From contig JBNPWE010000001.1 in the NCBI GenBank assembly GCA_050433985.1, forward strand, positions 124,001 to 188,000: DNA of 64,000 nucleotides, given 5' to 3'. Both the position numbers and the translations under genes were made by a program. The notes beneath the pieces were generated by a model, which saw only the letters and a list, made by a program, of their open reading frames with translations, had not been told where the DNA came from and did not search any database. Below are positions 48,351-56,393 of the stretch, piece after piece. Each line of letters starts with the position of its first letter. Position 1 is the stretch's first letter. The DNA comes from JACIYW01 sp014359745 (GTDB lineage: Bacteria > Pseudomonadota > Alphaproteobacteria > Rhodobacterales > Rhodobacteraceae).

Positions 48351-49573
48351 GAGATTTCGGCGCGATTCAGCGCACAATGCGCCCACAACCCGTCCATGGC
48401 CTTGACCAGATGATCTATCATCTTGGGGCTGTGCACCGGCGACGGGGTAAAGCGCAGCCGTTCGGTGCCGCGCGGCACGGTGGGAAAGTTTATCGGCTGC
48501 ACATAAACGCCGTAAGTTTCCAGCAGCATGTCGGAAATCAACTTGCAATGCACCGGATCGCCCACATGCACCGGCACGATATGGCTGCCGTGATCGATGA
48601 TCGGCAAGCCCAGCCCCTTGAGCCGCCGCTTCAGAATCGCGGCATGTTCCTGATGCTTGTCACGCAGGGCCTGATCGGTTTTCAGATGCCGCACCGATGC
48701 CGCGGCCCCGGCCGCGACCGCAGGCGGCAACGATGTGGTAAAGATGAACCCCGGCGCATAAGACCTTATCGCATCGCACATCTTTGCCGATGCCGCGATA
48801 TAGCCGCCCATCACGCCGTAAGCCTTGGCAAGGGTGCCGTTGATGATGTCGATCCGCCCCATCAACCCGTCGCGTTCGGCCACACCGCCGCCGCGCGGGC
48901 CATACATGCCGACCGCATGCACCTCATCCAGGTAGGTCAGCGCGCCGAATTCCTCGGCCAGATCGCAGATCGCCGCCATCGGGGCGAAATCGCCATCCAT
49001 CGAATAGATCGATTCAAATGCGATCAGGATCGGGCGGCCCGGCGCGATCGATGCCAGTATCTCGCGCAGATGCGCCGGATCGTTGTGGCGAAAGATGTGC
49101 TTTTCGCAGCCGCCGCGCCGGATACCCTGAATCATCGAGGCATGGTTCAGCTCGTCCGAAACGATCACCAGATCCTTGAACAGATCCGGCAAGGTCGACA
49201 GCGTGGCGTCATTGGCGATATAGGCCGAGGTAAAGATCAGCGCCGCCTCTTTGCCGTGCAGATCGGCCAGTTCAGCCTCCAGCGCCTTGTGATAAACGGT
49301 GGTGCCGGAAATGTTGCGCGTCCCGCCCGACCCGGCGCCGGTGGCATCCAGCGCCTCGTGCATCGCCGCCAGCACCACCGGATGCTGGCCCATGCCCAGA
49401 TAATCGTTGCCGCACCAGACGGTTATGTCCTTTTCGCTGCCGTCTGGCCTGCGCCAGACCGCATGCGGATAGGCACCGCGTCTGCGTTCGATATCGATAA
49501 AGGTACGGTAACGGCCTTCCTGGTGCAGACGGTCGAGGGCGCTGTCGATGGCGGCTGTATAGGTCACGGGCAC
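48344..49573 (-). CDS. hemA: 5-aminolevulinate synthase
   Basis: PLP enzyme that condenses glycine with succinyl-CoA to 5-aminolevulinate, the first step of haem and bacteriochlorophyll synthesis in alphaproteobacteria. The 409 residues match the family, with [48 protein letters not shown] and the PLP lysine Lys250 in [13 protein letters not shown]. Rhodobacter has two such genes, hemA and hemT; the FNR-type box upstream fits hemA. Only the gene itself is here, without other tetrapyrrole genes nearby. It lies upstream of the RodZ-like gene with a 124-base gap. Confidence 0.96.
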   Translation of the reverse strand: MPVTYTAAIDSALDRLHQEGRYRTFIDIERRRGAYPHAVWRRPDGSEKDITVWCGNDYLGMGQHPVVLAAMHEALDATGAGSGGTRNISGTTVYHKALEAELADLHGKEAALIFTSAYIANDATLSTLPDLFKDLVIVSDELNHASMIQGIRRGGCEKHIFRHNDPAHLREILASIAPGRPILIAFESIYSMDGDFAPMAAICDLAEEFGALTYLDEVHAVGMYGPRGGGVAERDGLMGRIDIINGTLAKAYGVMGGYIAASAKMCDAIRSYAPGFIFTTSLPPAVAAGAAASVRHLKTDQALRDKHQEHAAILKRRLKGLGLPIIDHGSHIVPVHVGDPVHCKLISDMLLETYGVYVQPINFPTVPRGTERLRFTPSPVHSPKMIDHLVKAMDGLWAHCALNRAEISA

Positions 49574-49650
49574 TGCTTTCGTTAGGCGATCATGCTGGCA
49601 AGTCAGCTTGCGATTCTTCTGCTATTTAATCAGAACAGCTCTAATGTGAC

Positions 49651-49664
49651 GTGATATGGATCAA
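49651..49664 (-). promoter_or_regulatory. FNR/FnrL-type box upstream of hemA
   Basis: On the minus strand the sequence is TTGATCCATATCAC, matching TTGAT-N4-ATCAA at nine of ten positions. It is centred about 84 bases before the hemA start. In Rhodobacter, hemA is known to be under FnrL control; equivalence here is inferred from the motif and place. Confidence 0.7.
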
Positions 49665-49863
49665 AAAGCAAAAAATACACGGGGCAAAGTGACGCCCCCG
49701 GTTCGGCAGGTGCCGTGGCTTGGGTGATTTCCTTGCGCATTCCAATATCCGCTGCTGCTGCCTCGCCGCGCATCCTAACGCCCTCGGCCAGACTGGACAC
49801 CCCTTGAACGCCTGATAGGGTGATCACTTCACCGAGAGCAAGACCAAGAGCAAGGAACCCGCC

Positions 49864-51273
49864 ATGAACCCCGCAGTGCCACCCGCAGTGCCACCCGCAT
49901 TACCCCCCGTTCTTGACCGTCTCGATGCCGATCTGGATGCGGCGCTGGCGCGGCTTTTCGCGCTGATGCGGATTGCCTCGATCTCGACCGATGGCGCTTA
50001 CCGCGCCGATTGCGATGCCGCAGCCGACTGGCTGGTGCGCGATCTGGCCTCTATCGGGGTGCGGGCCGAAAAGCGCGCAACTCCGGGCCATCCGATGGTG
50101 GTGGGCCATATCGACGGGCCAAAGGGCGCGCCGCATGTGCTGTTTTACGGGCATTACGATGTACAACCCGTTGATCCGCTTGACCTTTGGGCGCGCGATC
50201 CCTTCGATCCGGTGATCGAGGATACGCCGACGGGCAAGGTCATCCGGGGGCGCGGCGCATCCGATGACAAGGGCCAGCTTATGACCTTTGTCGAGGCGTG
50301 CCGCGCCTGGATCGCGGTGCACGGCCAGTTGCCGCTGCGCGTGTCGTTCCTGTTCGAGGGCGAAGAGGAATCCGGTTCGCCCTCGCTGGTGCCGTTCCTG
50401 ACCGAAAACGCCGATGACCTGCGCGCCGACTTGGCGCTGATCTGCGACACCGGCCTTTTTGACGCCGACACCCCCGCCATCACCACCCGCCTGCGCGGCC
50501 TTCTGGGCGAGGAGATTACCCTGACCGGCCCCGACAGGGATCTGCATTCGGGCAGCTACGGCGGTGCGGCGATCAACCCGATACGGGTACTCGCCCGCAT
50601 CATCGCCGGGCTGCACGATGACCAGGGCCGCGTCACCGTGCCGGGGTTCTATGACGGCGTGACCGAGGTCGCGCCCGAGATCGCCGCGCAATGGGATGGG
50701 CTTGGCTTTGACGCCGACCGGTTTCTGGGCGCTGTCGGCCTGTCCCACCCGGCGGGCGAGGCGGGGCGCAGCGTGCTGGAAGCGATCTGGGCGCGCCCCA
50801 CCTGCGAAGTGAACGGCATCCAGGGCGGCTATACCGGCGCGGGGTTCAAGACGGTGCTGCCCTCAAAGGCCCATGCCAAGATCAGCTTTCGCCTGGTCGG
50901 CACCCAGAATCCGCAGAAAATCCGCGCGGCGTTCCGCGCGCAGGTACGCGCCGCCCTGCCGCCCGATTGCCGCGTCGAATTCCACGATCATGGCGCCGCG
51001 CCCGCCGCGCAGATGGCCACCGACCATCCCGCGTTCGAGGCGGCACGTCAGGCGCTTGGCGCCGAATGGCCACGCCCGGCGGCCTTTGTGGGGGCAGGCG
51101 GATCGATCCCGATTGCCGGGTATTTCAAGGATATCCTGGGAATGGATTCGATGCTGATCGGATTTGCCAATGCCGATGACCAGATCCACAGCCCGAATGA
51201 AAAATACAACCTGTCCAGCTTTCAGCGCGGCATGCGCAGCTGGGCGCGGGTGCTGGCGGCGATCAGCGGATGA
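49864..51273 (+). CDS. M20-family dipeptidase/carboxypeptidase
   Basis: A 469-residue cytosolic peptidase with two metals. The blocks VLFYGHYDVQPVDPLDLW, IRGRGASDDKGQLMTFVEA, FEGEEESGSPSL and VPFLTENADDLRADLALICDTGL give the metal ligands and catalytic Asp/Glu. The lid domain carries the dimerisation histidine in DRDLHSGSYGGA, and the last ligand is the His of QIHSPNEKYNL. The pattern is that of the CNDP/PepV-like M20 dipeptidases. The N-terminus is unusual, with PAVPPAVPPALPP encoded by a 12-base repeat; an internal start is possible but nothing better is seen. It is followed by copy F of the intergenic repeat. Confidence 0.92.
   Translation: MNPAVPPAVPPALPPVLDRLDADLDAALARLFALMRIASISTDGAYRADCDAAADWLVRDLASIGVRAEKRATPGHPMVVGHIDGPKGAPHVLFYGHYDVQPVDPLDLWARDPFDPVIEDTPTGKVIRGRGASDDKGQLMTFVEACRAWIAVHGQLPLRVSFLFEGEEESGSPSLVPFLTENADDLRADLALICDTGLFDADTPAITTRLRGLLGEEITLTGPDRDLHSGSYGGAAINPIRVLARIIAGLHDDQGRVTVPGFYDGVTEVAPEIAAQWDGLGFDADRFLGAVGLSHPAGEAGRSVLEAIWARPTCEVNGIQGGYTGAGFKTVLPSKAHAKISFRLVGTQNPQKIRAAFRAQVRAALPPDCRVEFHDHGAAPAAQMATDHPAFEAARQALGAEWPRPAAFVGAGGSIPIAGYFKDILGMDSMLIGFANADDQIHSPNEKYNLSSFQRGMRSWARVLAAISG
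49873..49908 (+). repeat. Three tandem 12-base units at the 5' end of the M20 peptidase gene
   Basis: GCAGTGCCACCC occurs twice exactly, followed by a diverged copy GCATTACCCCCC. The array encodes a PAVP-PAVP-PALP stretch and therefore varies the protein N-terminus without changing frame. Confidence 0.75.
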
Positions 51274-51311
51274 AGCTGGCGGCAGGCAAGCGCAACACGA
51301 TGCTGGAAGAT

Positions 51312-51340
51312 CGCGTATTTTTTCCAAGATGAAACGAAAG
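51312..51340 (+). repeat. Dispersed intergenic repeat, copy F (core only, CCAAGATGAA type)
   Basis: CGCGTATTTTTTCCAAGATG then AAACGAAAG matches the 3' half of copies A and B, including ATGAAACGAAA and a following GCGCCCATGCTGCGG shared with B. It starts 38 bases after the M20 peptidase stop and runs the same way. Confidence 0.7.
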
Positions 51341-51485
51341 CGCGGTTATGTGCGCCCATGCTGCGGACCCGGTTGATCGCGACACGCTGCCGGGTCGATG
51401 CCCTGCACCGGCGCGGCCTTTCAGGCTGAAAACCAGACCGCCGCGAACCCGCGCCCGAACCGCGCACCATCCAGATGCGCGGCGG

Positions 51486-52370
51486 TTACGACCCCGATGA
51501 CAGCCGCGTGCCCGGCGCGCGCACCTGCTGTCCGCGCGACGGGTCGGGCGGGGGGTCGGGCGGGGGGTCGGGCGGGATCACCGCCGCGCCCGCCGGCGAT
51601 ACCAGACGGCGGGGGGTGGAGGTGGTCCAGATCTCATCCATCGCCTGGCGCCCCGCCTCGGTCCGGCCGCCGCGATAGGGGTTGAGGCGGCCATCCGTCC
51701 AGACCGCGCGATACCCTGCGGGAATTCGGGCAACGGTGGGGCGCGCCCCGCCGGGCGCCACGCCGCCCGCCCTGGGTGTGGGCGGCGCGGTTACGGGCAG
51801 TGGCGTTGCGACGGGTGCCGCCGGGGTGACACTTGCCACAATGACCGGCGCCGTGACCGTCTCGGTCGGCGTGGCGGTGCAGCGCAGCAACCGCCGTCCG
51901 TCGCTGCCGATCACCGCTTGCCCGTAAGGATGCGTCTGCGGGCAGCCTGCCCTGCGCGCCGTCTGTGCCGGTTCCGGCGCGGGGCGGGCAGGCGCGGGCG
52001 ATGCGGCCACCGTTGCCATCGGCGGCCCGACGGGCGCGGCTGGCCGGGCCGATACAACGGCCGGGGGCCGCGATGGCGTCACAGGTTGCAGGGCAGGTTG
52101 CGCGACCACCGTCCCTGATGCCGCCCGCAGCGATGGCACCATACCGCACACCGGCTGCCGGTCCAGCGTCACGCGCGGCACCCATTCAACCTTGCCGCCA
52201 TAGCCCGCCCGCATGAACGCGCAGCCGGTGCTGTCAACATATTGTGGTGCGGTATAGGATGGCGGCGGCGTCTCTGCCGGAACATACATGTCCCGCCCCT
52301 GTGCCAGGGCCGTTATCGGATTGAATGCACCGCAACAGATTGCGGCAACCAGCACATGAACTCGCAACAT
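51486..52370 (-). CDS. Pro/Ala-rich exported protein of unknown function
   Basis: A 294-residue protein with a signal peptide (MLRVHVLVAAICCGAFNPIT, cleavage near ALAQGRDM). The mature N-terminal part has a small block with conserved-looking residues (STGCAFMRAGYGGKVEWVPR and DRQPVCGM), then a long low-complexity Ala/Pro/Val linker, a second block with two Cys (CPQTHPYGQAVIGSDGRRLL followed by RC), and a C-terminal block PAGYRAVWTDGRLNPYRGGR. The very end has PPDP repeats. Four cysteines could pair in the periplasm. I do not recognise the family by name; it looks like a Rhodobacteraceae-type envelope or peptidoglycan-associated protein. Divergence of the linkers suggests only the short blocks are functional. 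Confidence 0.7.
   Translation of the reverse strand: MLRVHVLVAAICCGAFNPITALAQGRDMYVPAETPPPSYTAPQYVDSTGCAFMRAGYGGKVEWVPRVTLDRQPVCGMVPSLRAASGTVVAQPALQPVTPSRPPAVVSARPAAPVGPPMATVAASPAPARPAPEPAQTARRAGCPQTHPYGQAVIGSDGRRLLRCTATPTETVTAPVIVASVTPAAPVATPLPVTAPPTPRAGGVAPGGARPTVARIPAGYRAVWTDGRLNPYRGGRTEAGRQAMDEIWTTSTPRRLVSPAGAAVIPPDPPPDPPPDPSRGQQVRAPGTRLSSGS
51541..51576 (+). repeat. Three tandem 12-base units at the 3' end of the Pro-rich gene
   Basis: GGGTCGGGCGGG is repeated three times exactly. In the minus-strand gene it encodes PPDP repeats. The GGTCGGGC core is also the core of the intergenic array at 32456-32538. Confidence 0.85.
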
Positions 52371-52436
52371 ATGACCCCCCAGTCATTATGTTGTGAGTGT
52401 GCAGGAAACAATCCGCCTAGTAAAGGCCCTTACCCA

Positions 52437-53081
52437 CTATGTAGTGCCATAGATGCGATCCCCCGCATCCCCCAGACCGGGCAGGATATAGCCTTGATCG
52501 TTCAGCCGTTCGTCAACCGCAGCAGTGATGACCGGCACATCGGGGTGAACGGCGTGCAGCCGCGCGACCCCTTCGGGCGCGGCAAGAAGGCATAGAAACC
52601 GCAGGTTTGCCGCCCCTTCCTTTTTCAGCAGATCAAGTGCGGCAACCGCGGAATTTCCGGTGGCCAGCATCGGATCGACCAGGATCACCGGCCGTGGCGC
52701 AAGGGGGCGCGGCAGTTTCGTGTAATACTGCACCGGCTGCAGGCTTTTCTCGTCACGGTACAGGCCGATGAACCCGACGCGGGCCGAAGGGATCAGATCA
52801 AGCACCCCGTCCAGCAGCCCGTTCCCGGCCCGCAGAATAGAGACGATCGCCACCCTGCGCCCGGCCAGCGCCGGGGCCTGCATCGGCGCGAGCGGCGTAT
52901 CAATAGCGCGGGTGGTCAGCGCCAGATCGGCAGTCGCGGGATAGGTCAGCAACTGGCCAACCTCGCGCAGAAGCTGGCGAAACATCGCGTTCGGCGTGGT
53001 CTTGTCGCGCATCAGGCCCAGCTTGTGCTGCACAAGCGGGTGGTTGACGATGGTCAGCGGGCGGGTGTCGGGGTTGGTCAT
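52437..53081 (-). CDS. upp: Uracil phosphoribosyltransferase
   Basis: Pyrimidine salvage enzyme making UMP from uracil and PRPP. The 214 residues match the bacterial enzyme: [20 protein letters not shown] at the start, the PRPP loop in [14 protein letters not shown], and the C-terminal uracil-binding [20 protein letters not shown]. The start is the ATG giving MTNPDTRPL; the upstream open frame is not conserved. It lies 65 bases after deoB and completes a salvage route in which cytidine and thymidine or uridine are broken down to free bases and the base is recovered as UMP. Confidence 0.97.
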   Translation of the reverse strand: MTNPDTRPLTIVNHPLVQHKLGLMRDKTTPNAMFRQLLREVGQLLTYPATADLALTTRAIDTPLAPMQAPALAGRRVAIVSILRAGNGLLDGVLDLIPSARVGFIGLYRDEKSLQPVQYYTKLPRPLAPRPVILVDPMLATGNSAVAALDLLKKEGAANLRFLCLLAAPEGVARLHAVHPDVPVITAAVDERLNDQGYILPGLGDAGDRIYGTT

Positions 53082-53146
53082 GGGGCACCTCTGGCCGGTG
53101 ATCGGGATCGGCGCATCTGACCCCGCCGGGCGCGGGTGCGCAAGCC

Positions 53147-54340
53147 TCAGATGAAACTTTCGCCCATCCCGCCGGGCAGGCCCAGATGCGCCGCGATCGT
53201 CGCCGCGACATCGACAAAACCCACCTGCCCGATCGTGCCCGCCCCGGCCCCGGCCACCAGCACCGGCACACGTTCGCGGGTGTGATCGGTGCCGCGCCAT
53301 GTGGGATCGTTGCCGTGATCCGCGGTCAGGATCAGCAGATCCCCCGCGCGCAGGCGGGGCAGCAACGCCCCCAGCCGCACATCGAACCATTCCAGCGCGC
53401 GGGCATAGCCCGATATGTCGCGCAGATGGCCATAAAGGCTGTCGAATTCGACAAAGTTGGCAAAGGTAAAGGAACCAGGCTCTGCCTCCCTCACCAACCC
53501 GTCAAGATGTTGGAAAAGTGCTGCATCCGATGCGCCTTTGTGCGCCATACCCACGCCACGGCCCGAAAAGATGTCGCTGATCTTGCCCACGGCATGGGTG
53601 GCGCGCCCTGCCCCGGCGGCACGATCGAGCAGGGTTGGCGCGGGCGGCGCGATCGCGAAATCGCGCCGGTTCGGGGTGCGGGTGAAGGCGCCGTTCGGCC
53701 CGGTGAAGGGCCGCGCGATCACCCGGCCCACCCGCATCGCGTGCAGCATCGGCGCCACGGCCTGACACAGCGCATAGAGCCGCTCCAGCCCGAACGCCTG
53801 TTCATGCGCGGCAATCTGAAACACCGAATCCGCGGATGTATAACAGATCGGCCAGCCGCTGCGCAGATGCTCGCCCCCCAGCTTGTGCATGATCGCCACG
53901 CCCGAGGCATGACAATTGCCCAGAACACCGCCCGTCCCCGCCGCCGCCTGCACGGCCGCAACCACATCGGGCGGAAAGGCCGGAACCGTCAGGGGGAAAT
54001 AATGCCACTCCCACGGCACCGGCACCCCGGCAAGTTCCCAATGCCCCGATGGCGTGTCCTTGCCGCGCGATACCTCTGTCGCCGCACCCCACCGGCCCTG
54101 TGGCACTGCCGCAAGCCCCGGCGTGGCCGCCCCCGATGCCAGCCGGATCGCCGCGCCAAGGCCCAGCGCATCCAGATGCGGCACAAGCAACGGGCCCGCG
54201 CGCCGGTCGGTCGCGCGCCCCTCGGCACAGGCCTGCACGATATGGCCAAGCGTATTGGCCCCCGCGTCACCGAAATCGGCGGCATCAGGCGCGCCGCCCG
54301 CGCCCACCGAATCCATCACCACCAGAAAGGCCCGCGTCAT
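53147..54340 (-). CDS. deoB: Phosphopentomutase
   Basis: Alkaline phosphatase-superfamily enzyme that interconverts (deoxy)ribose 1-phosphate and 5-phosphate, feeding sugar from nucleosides to central metabolism. The 397 residues start with the metal and catalytic block [23 protein letters not shown], then GANTLGHI, and end with the second metal block [27 protein letters not shown]. Its ATG overlaps the deoA stop by four bases (ATGA), so translation is coupled to deoA and the order matches the nucleoside catabolic pathway. Confidence 0.97.
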   Translation of the reverse strand: MTRAFLVVMDSVGAGGAPDAADFGDAGANTLGHIVQACAEGRATDRRAGPLLVPHLDALGLGAAIRLASGAATPGLAAVPQGRWGAATEVSRGKDTPSGHWELAGVPVPWEWHYFPLTVPAFPPDVVAAVQAAAGTGGVLGNCHASGVAIMHKLGGEHLRSGWPICYTSADSVFQIAAHEQAFGLERLYALCQAVAPMLHAMRVGRVIARPFTGPNGAFTRTPNRRDFAIAPPAPTLLDRAAGAGRATHAVGKISDIFSGRGVGMAHKGASDAALFQHLDGLVREAEPGSFTFANFVEFDSLYGHLRDISGYARALEWFDVRLGALLPRLRAGDLLILTADHGNDPTWRGTDHTRERVPVLVAGAGAGTIGQVGFVDVAATIAAHLGLPGGMGESFI

Positions 54341-55650
54341 CCGGCGATCCGATCCAGGATCAGCGGCGGCTCTGCCCCGGCGCTTTCGCCCAGAACATAG
54401 GCCGCCTGCACCGCCGCCACCGCCCGGTCCGCCGCCGCCGCATCTGCCGCATGCACCACGCAAAGCGGCAGGTCGGGGGCGACATGATCCCCGATCAGCG
54501 CCAGATCCGCCAGCCCGACCGAGGGATCAACCCGGTCATCGCCCCGCCTGCGCCCGCCGCCCAGATCGACCACCGCCATGCCCAGCGCCCGCCCGTCGAT
54601 CGCGGTCACGAACCCTTCGAACGGCGCGGGCACCACCCGCACCTCGGGCGCGGCGGGCAGGCGGTCGGGCCAGCGTTCCACGAAATCCGCCGGGCCGCCC
54701 AGCGCCGCGACCATGCGGCCGAATACCTCGGCCGCGCGCCCGGACCGAAGCGCGGCGGCGATGCGCGCGCCCCCCTCGTCGGGGTCGGCGGCCAGACCGG
54801 CCAGCGCCAGCGCCTCGCCACCCAGCGCGCAGGAAATATCCCACAGCCGCGGGCTGACAGAGGTGCAGGTCAGCGTTTCCATCACCTCGCAGACCTCCAG
54901 CGCATTGCCCGCCGCCGTGGCCAGTGGTTGATCCATGTCGGTGATCAGCGCCACAGTCGGGCAGCCCGCGCCATTGGCCGTGTCCACCAGCGCACGGGCC
55001 AGCGCCTGCGCCCCGGCCCGATCGCGCATGAAGGCGCCCGACCCGGCCTTGACATCCAACACCAGCCCCCCCAGCCCCGCCGCCAGCTTTTTCGACAGGA
55101 TCGAGGCGGTAATCAGATCGATGCTTTCCACCGCCCCCGTCACATCGCGCACCGCGTAAAGGCGTTTGTCGGCGGGGGCGATATCGTCGGTTGCGCCGAC
55201 AATGGCACAGCCGACATCGGCCACGATGGCGCGCAGCCGGTCCGGGCCGATGCCGGTGCGCAGCCCCGGAATCGCCTCCAGCTTGTCAAGCGTGCCGCCG
55301 GTATGGCCAAGGCCGCGCCCCGCGATCATCGGCACAAACGCCCCGCAAGCCGCCAAGGCCGGCGCGATCAGCAGCGACGCGGCATCGCCGATGCCCCCGG
55401 TTGAATGCTTGTCGATCACCGGCCCCGGCAGATCCCAGCGCAGCACCTGCCCGGAATCGCGCATCGCACAGGTCAACGCCACGCGCCCCGCCTCTCCCAG
55501 CCCGTTCAGACAGACGGCCATGGCAAAGGCCCCCGCCTGCGCATCGCTGACCGCGCCGTTGGCAAGCCCATCGGCGAACCACGCGATTTCAGCGGGCGAA
55601 AGCGCCTCCCGGTCGCGCAGACGTTGCAGGATGCGGCGCGCGTCGGTCAT
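54337..55650 (-). CDS. deoA: Thymidine phosphorylase
   Basis: Cleaves thymidine (and often uridine-type deoxynucleosides) with phosphate to base and deoxyribose 1-phosphate. The 437 residues match DoeA-type pyrimidine phosphorylases: the phosphate-binding DKHSTGGIGDAASL, the family signature GRGLGHTGGTLDKLEAIPG, and SILSKKLAAGLGGLVLDVK with the AGSGAFM block. It overlaps cdd upstream and deoB downstream, both by ATGA, showing tight coupling. Part of the salvage operon with cdd, deoB and upp. Confidence 0.97.
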   Translation of the reverse strand: MTDARRILQRLRDREALSPAEIAWFADGLANGAVSDAQAGAFAMAVCLNGLGEAGRVALTCAMRDSGQVLRWDLPGPVIDKHSTGGIGDAASLLIAPALAACGAFVPMIAGRGLGHTGGTLDKLEAIPGLRTGIGPDRLRAIVADVGCAIVGATDDIAPADKRLYAVRDVTGAVESIDLITASILSKKLAAGLGGLVLDVKAGSGAFMRDRAGAQALARALVDTANGAGCPTVALITDMDQPLATAAGNALEVCEVMETLTCTSVSPRLWDISCALGGEALALAGLAADPDEGGARIAAALRSGRAAEVFGRMVAALGGPADFVERWPDRLPAAPEVRVVPAPFEGFVTAIDGRALGMAVVDLGGGRRRGDDRVDPSVGLADLALIGDHVAPDLPLCVVHAADAAAADRAVAAVQAAYVLGESAGAEPPLILDRIAG

Positions 55651-56063
55651 GGCCTGCCCAGATGCAGGGACCGGAACGCGCCCGGCAGCAGATCGCCCAA
55701 CAGCACCACCCGCGATGCGCCCGCGGTGGTGGCCAGCGTCACCGGCACATCGCCGCCCGCGAATTCCGCCAGCTTCTGTCGGCAGCCGCCGCAGGGCGGC
55801 ACCGGATCGGGGCTGTCGGCGATCACGGCAACCGCGGCGATCACCCGTTCCCCCGCCGCGACCATCGCGGCAAGGGCGCCCGCCTCGGCGCAGGTGCCTT
55901 CGGGATAGGCGGCGTTTTCCACGTTGCAGCCGCGATAGATGGCGCCAGACCCGGCCAGGATCGCCGCCCCCACCCTGAACCCCGAATAGGGCGCATGGGC
56001 GTTTTCGCGCACGGCGCGGGCGGCCTCGATCAGGTCAGGCCGGATGTCCTGCGCAACACTCAT
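55647..56063 (-). CDS. cdd: Cytidine deaminase
   Basis: Zinc enzyme that deaminates cytidine and deoxycytidine to uridine and deoxyuridine. The 138 residues are of the short homotetrameric type. The zinc and catalytic residues are in YPEGTCAEAGALAAM (Cys and Glu) and PVPPCGGCRQKLAEF (two Cys). The start giving MSVAQD is coupled by a four-base overlap (ATGA) with a small upstream ORF, and the gene overlaps deoA in turn. It supplies uridine nucleosides to the rest of the operon. Confidence 0.95.
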   Translation of the reverse strand: MSVAQDIRPDLIEAARAVRENAHAPYSGFRVGAAILAGSGAIYRGCNVENAAYPEGTCAEAGALAAMVAAGERVIAAVAVIADSPDPVPPCGGCRQKLAEFAGGDVPVTLATTAGASRVVLLGDLLPGAFRSLHLGRP

Positions 56064-56242
56064 GCCGCCCCCCAACCGGCGGGGACGGGCAGCGCCGCTG
56101 ACAGATCATCGGCCGGATCATCTGCGGCCCCGATCCGTTCCAGCCCCATCCCCGCCCCCCCCAAATAAAACCCCGGATCCGCCCGCTGATCCCGCGTCGG
56201 CTCTGCGATGTCCGCCTCTCTGTCCGCCTTGGTCGCTGTCAT
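56060..56242 (-). CDS. Small acidic ORF coupled to cdd
   Basis: A 60-residue open frame starting MTATKADREADIAEPTRDQ and containing GFYLGGAGMGLERIGAADDP. It has a GGAAGG site just before its ATG, and its stop codon overlaps the cdd start as ATGA, like the other joints in this operon. Composition is acidic with no membrane segment. I do not recognise the family. Codon-level coupling makes it likely that it is translated; whether the product has a role or only serves to couple translation is open. Its open frame continues upstream, but the ribosome site supports this start. Confidence 0.55.
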   Translation of the reverse strand: MTATKADREADIAEPTRDQRADPGFYLGGAGMGLERIGAADDPADDLSAALPVPAGWGAA

Positions 56243-56346
56243 CACCTTCCCCGCCTGCTGCGGCCAGAGTGATCCGCGCCCGCCGATTTTGCAAGTTCCG
56301 CTTGAACCGGGCACCTCAGGGGCGCTATTTCTGCGGGAACGGTGTA

Positions 56347-56360
56347 GTTTAACGTTAAAC
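56347..56360. promoter_or_regulatory. Palindromic operator upstream of maeB
   Basis: GTTTAACGTTAAAC is a perfect 14-base palindrome with a central CG, ending 33 bases before the maeB start. The central CG and the length fit LacI-family operators. It stands out as an AT-rich island in GC-rich DNA. The regulator is not in the window. Confidence 0.6.
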
Positions 56361-56393
56361 AAAGACGCCCCCGGTGGCGCCAAGGGAGGCATG

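Noticed and set aside
49630..49827. A 65-codon minus-strand frame upstream of hemA
   Set aside because: It overlaps the FNR-type box and has no ribosome site or recognisable protein pattern.
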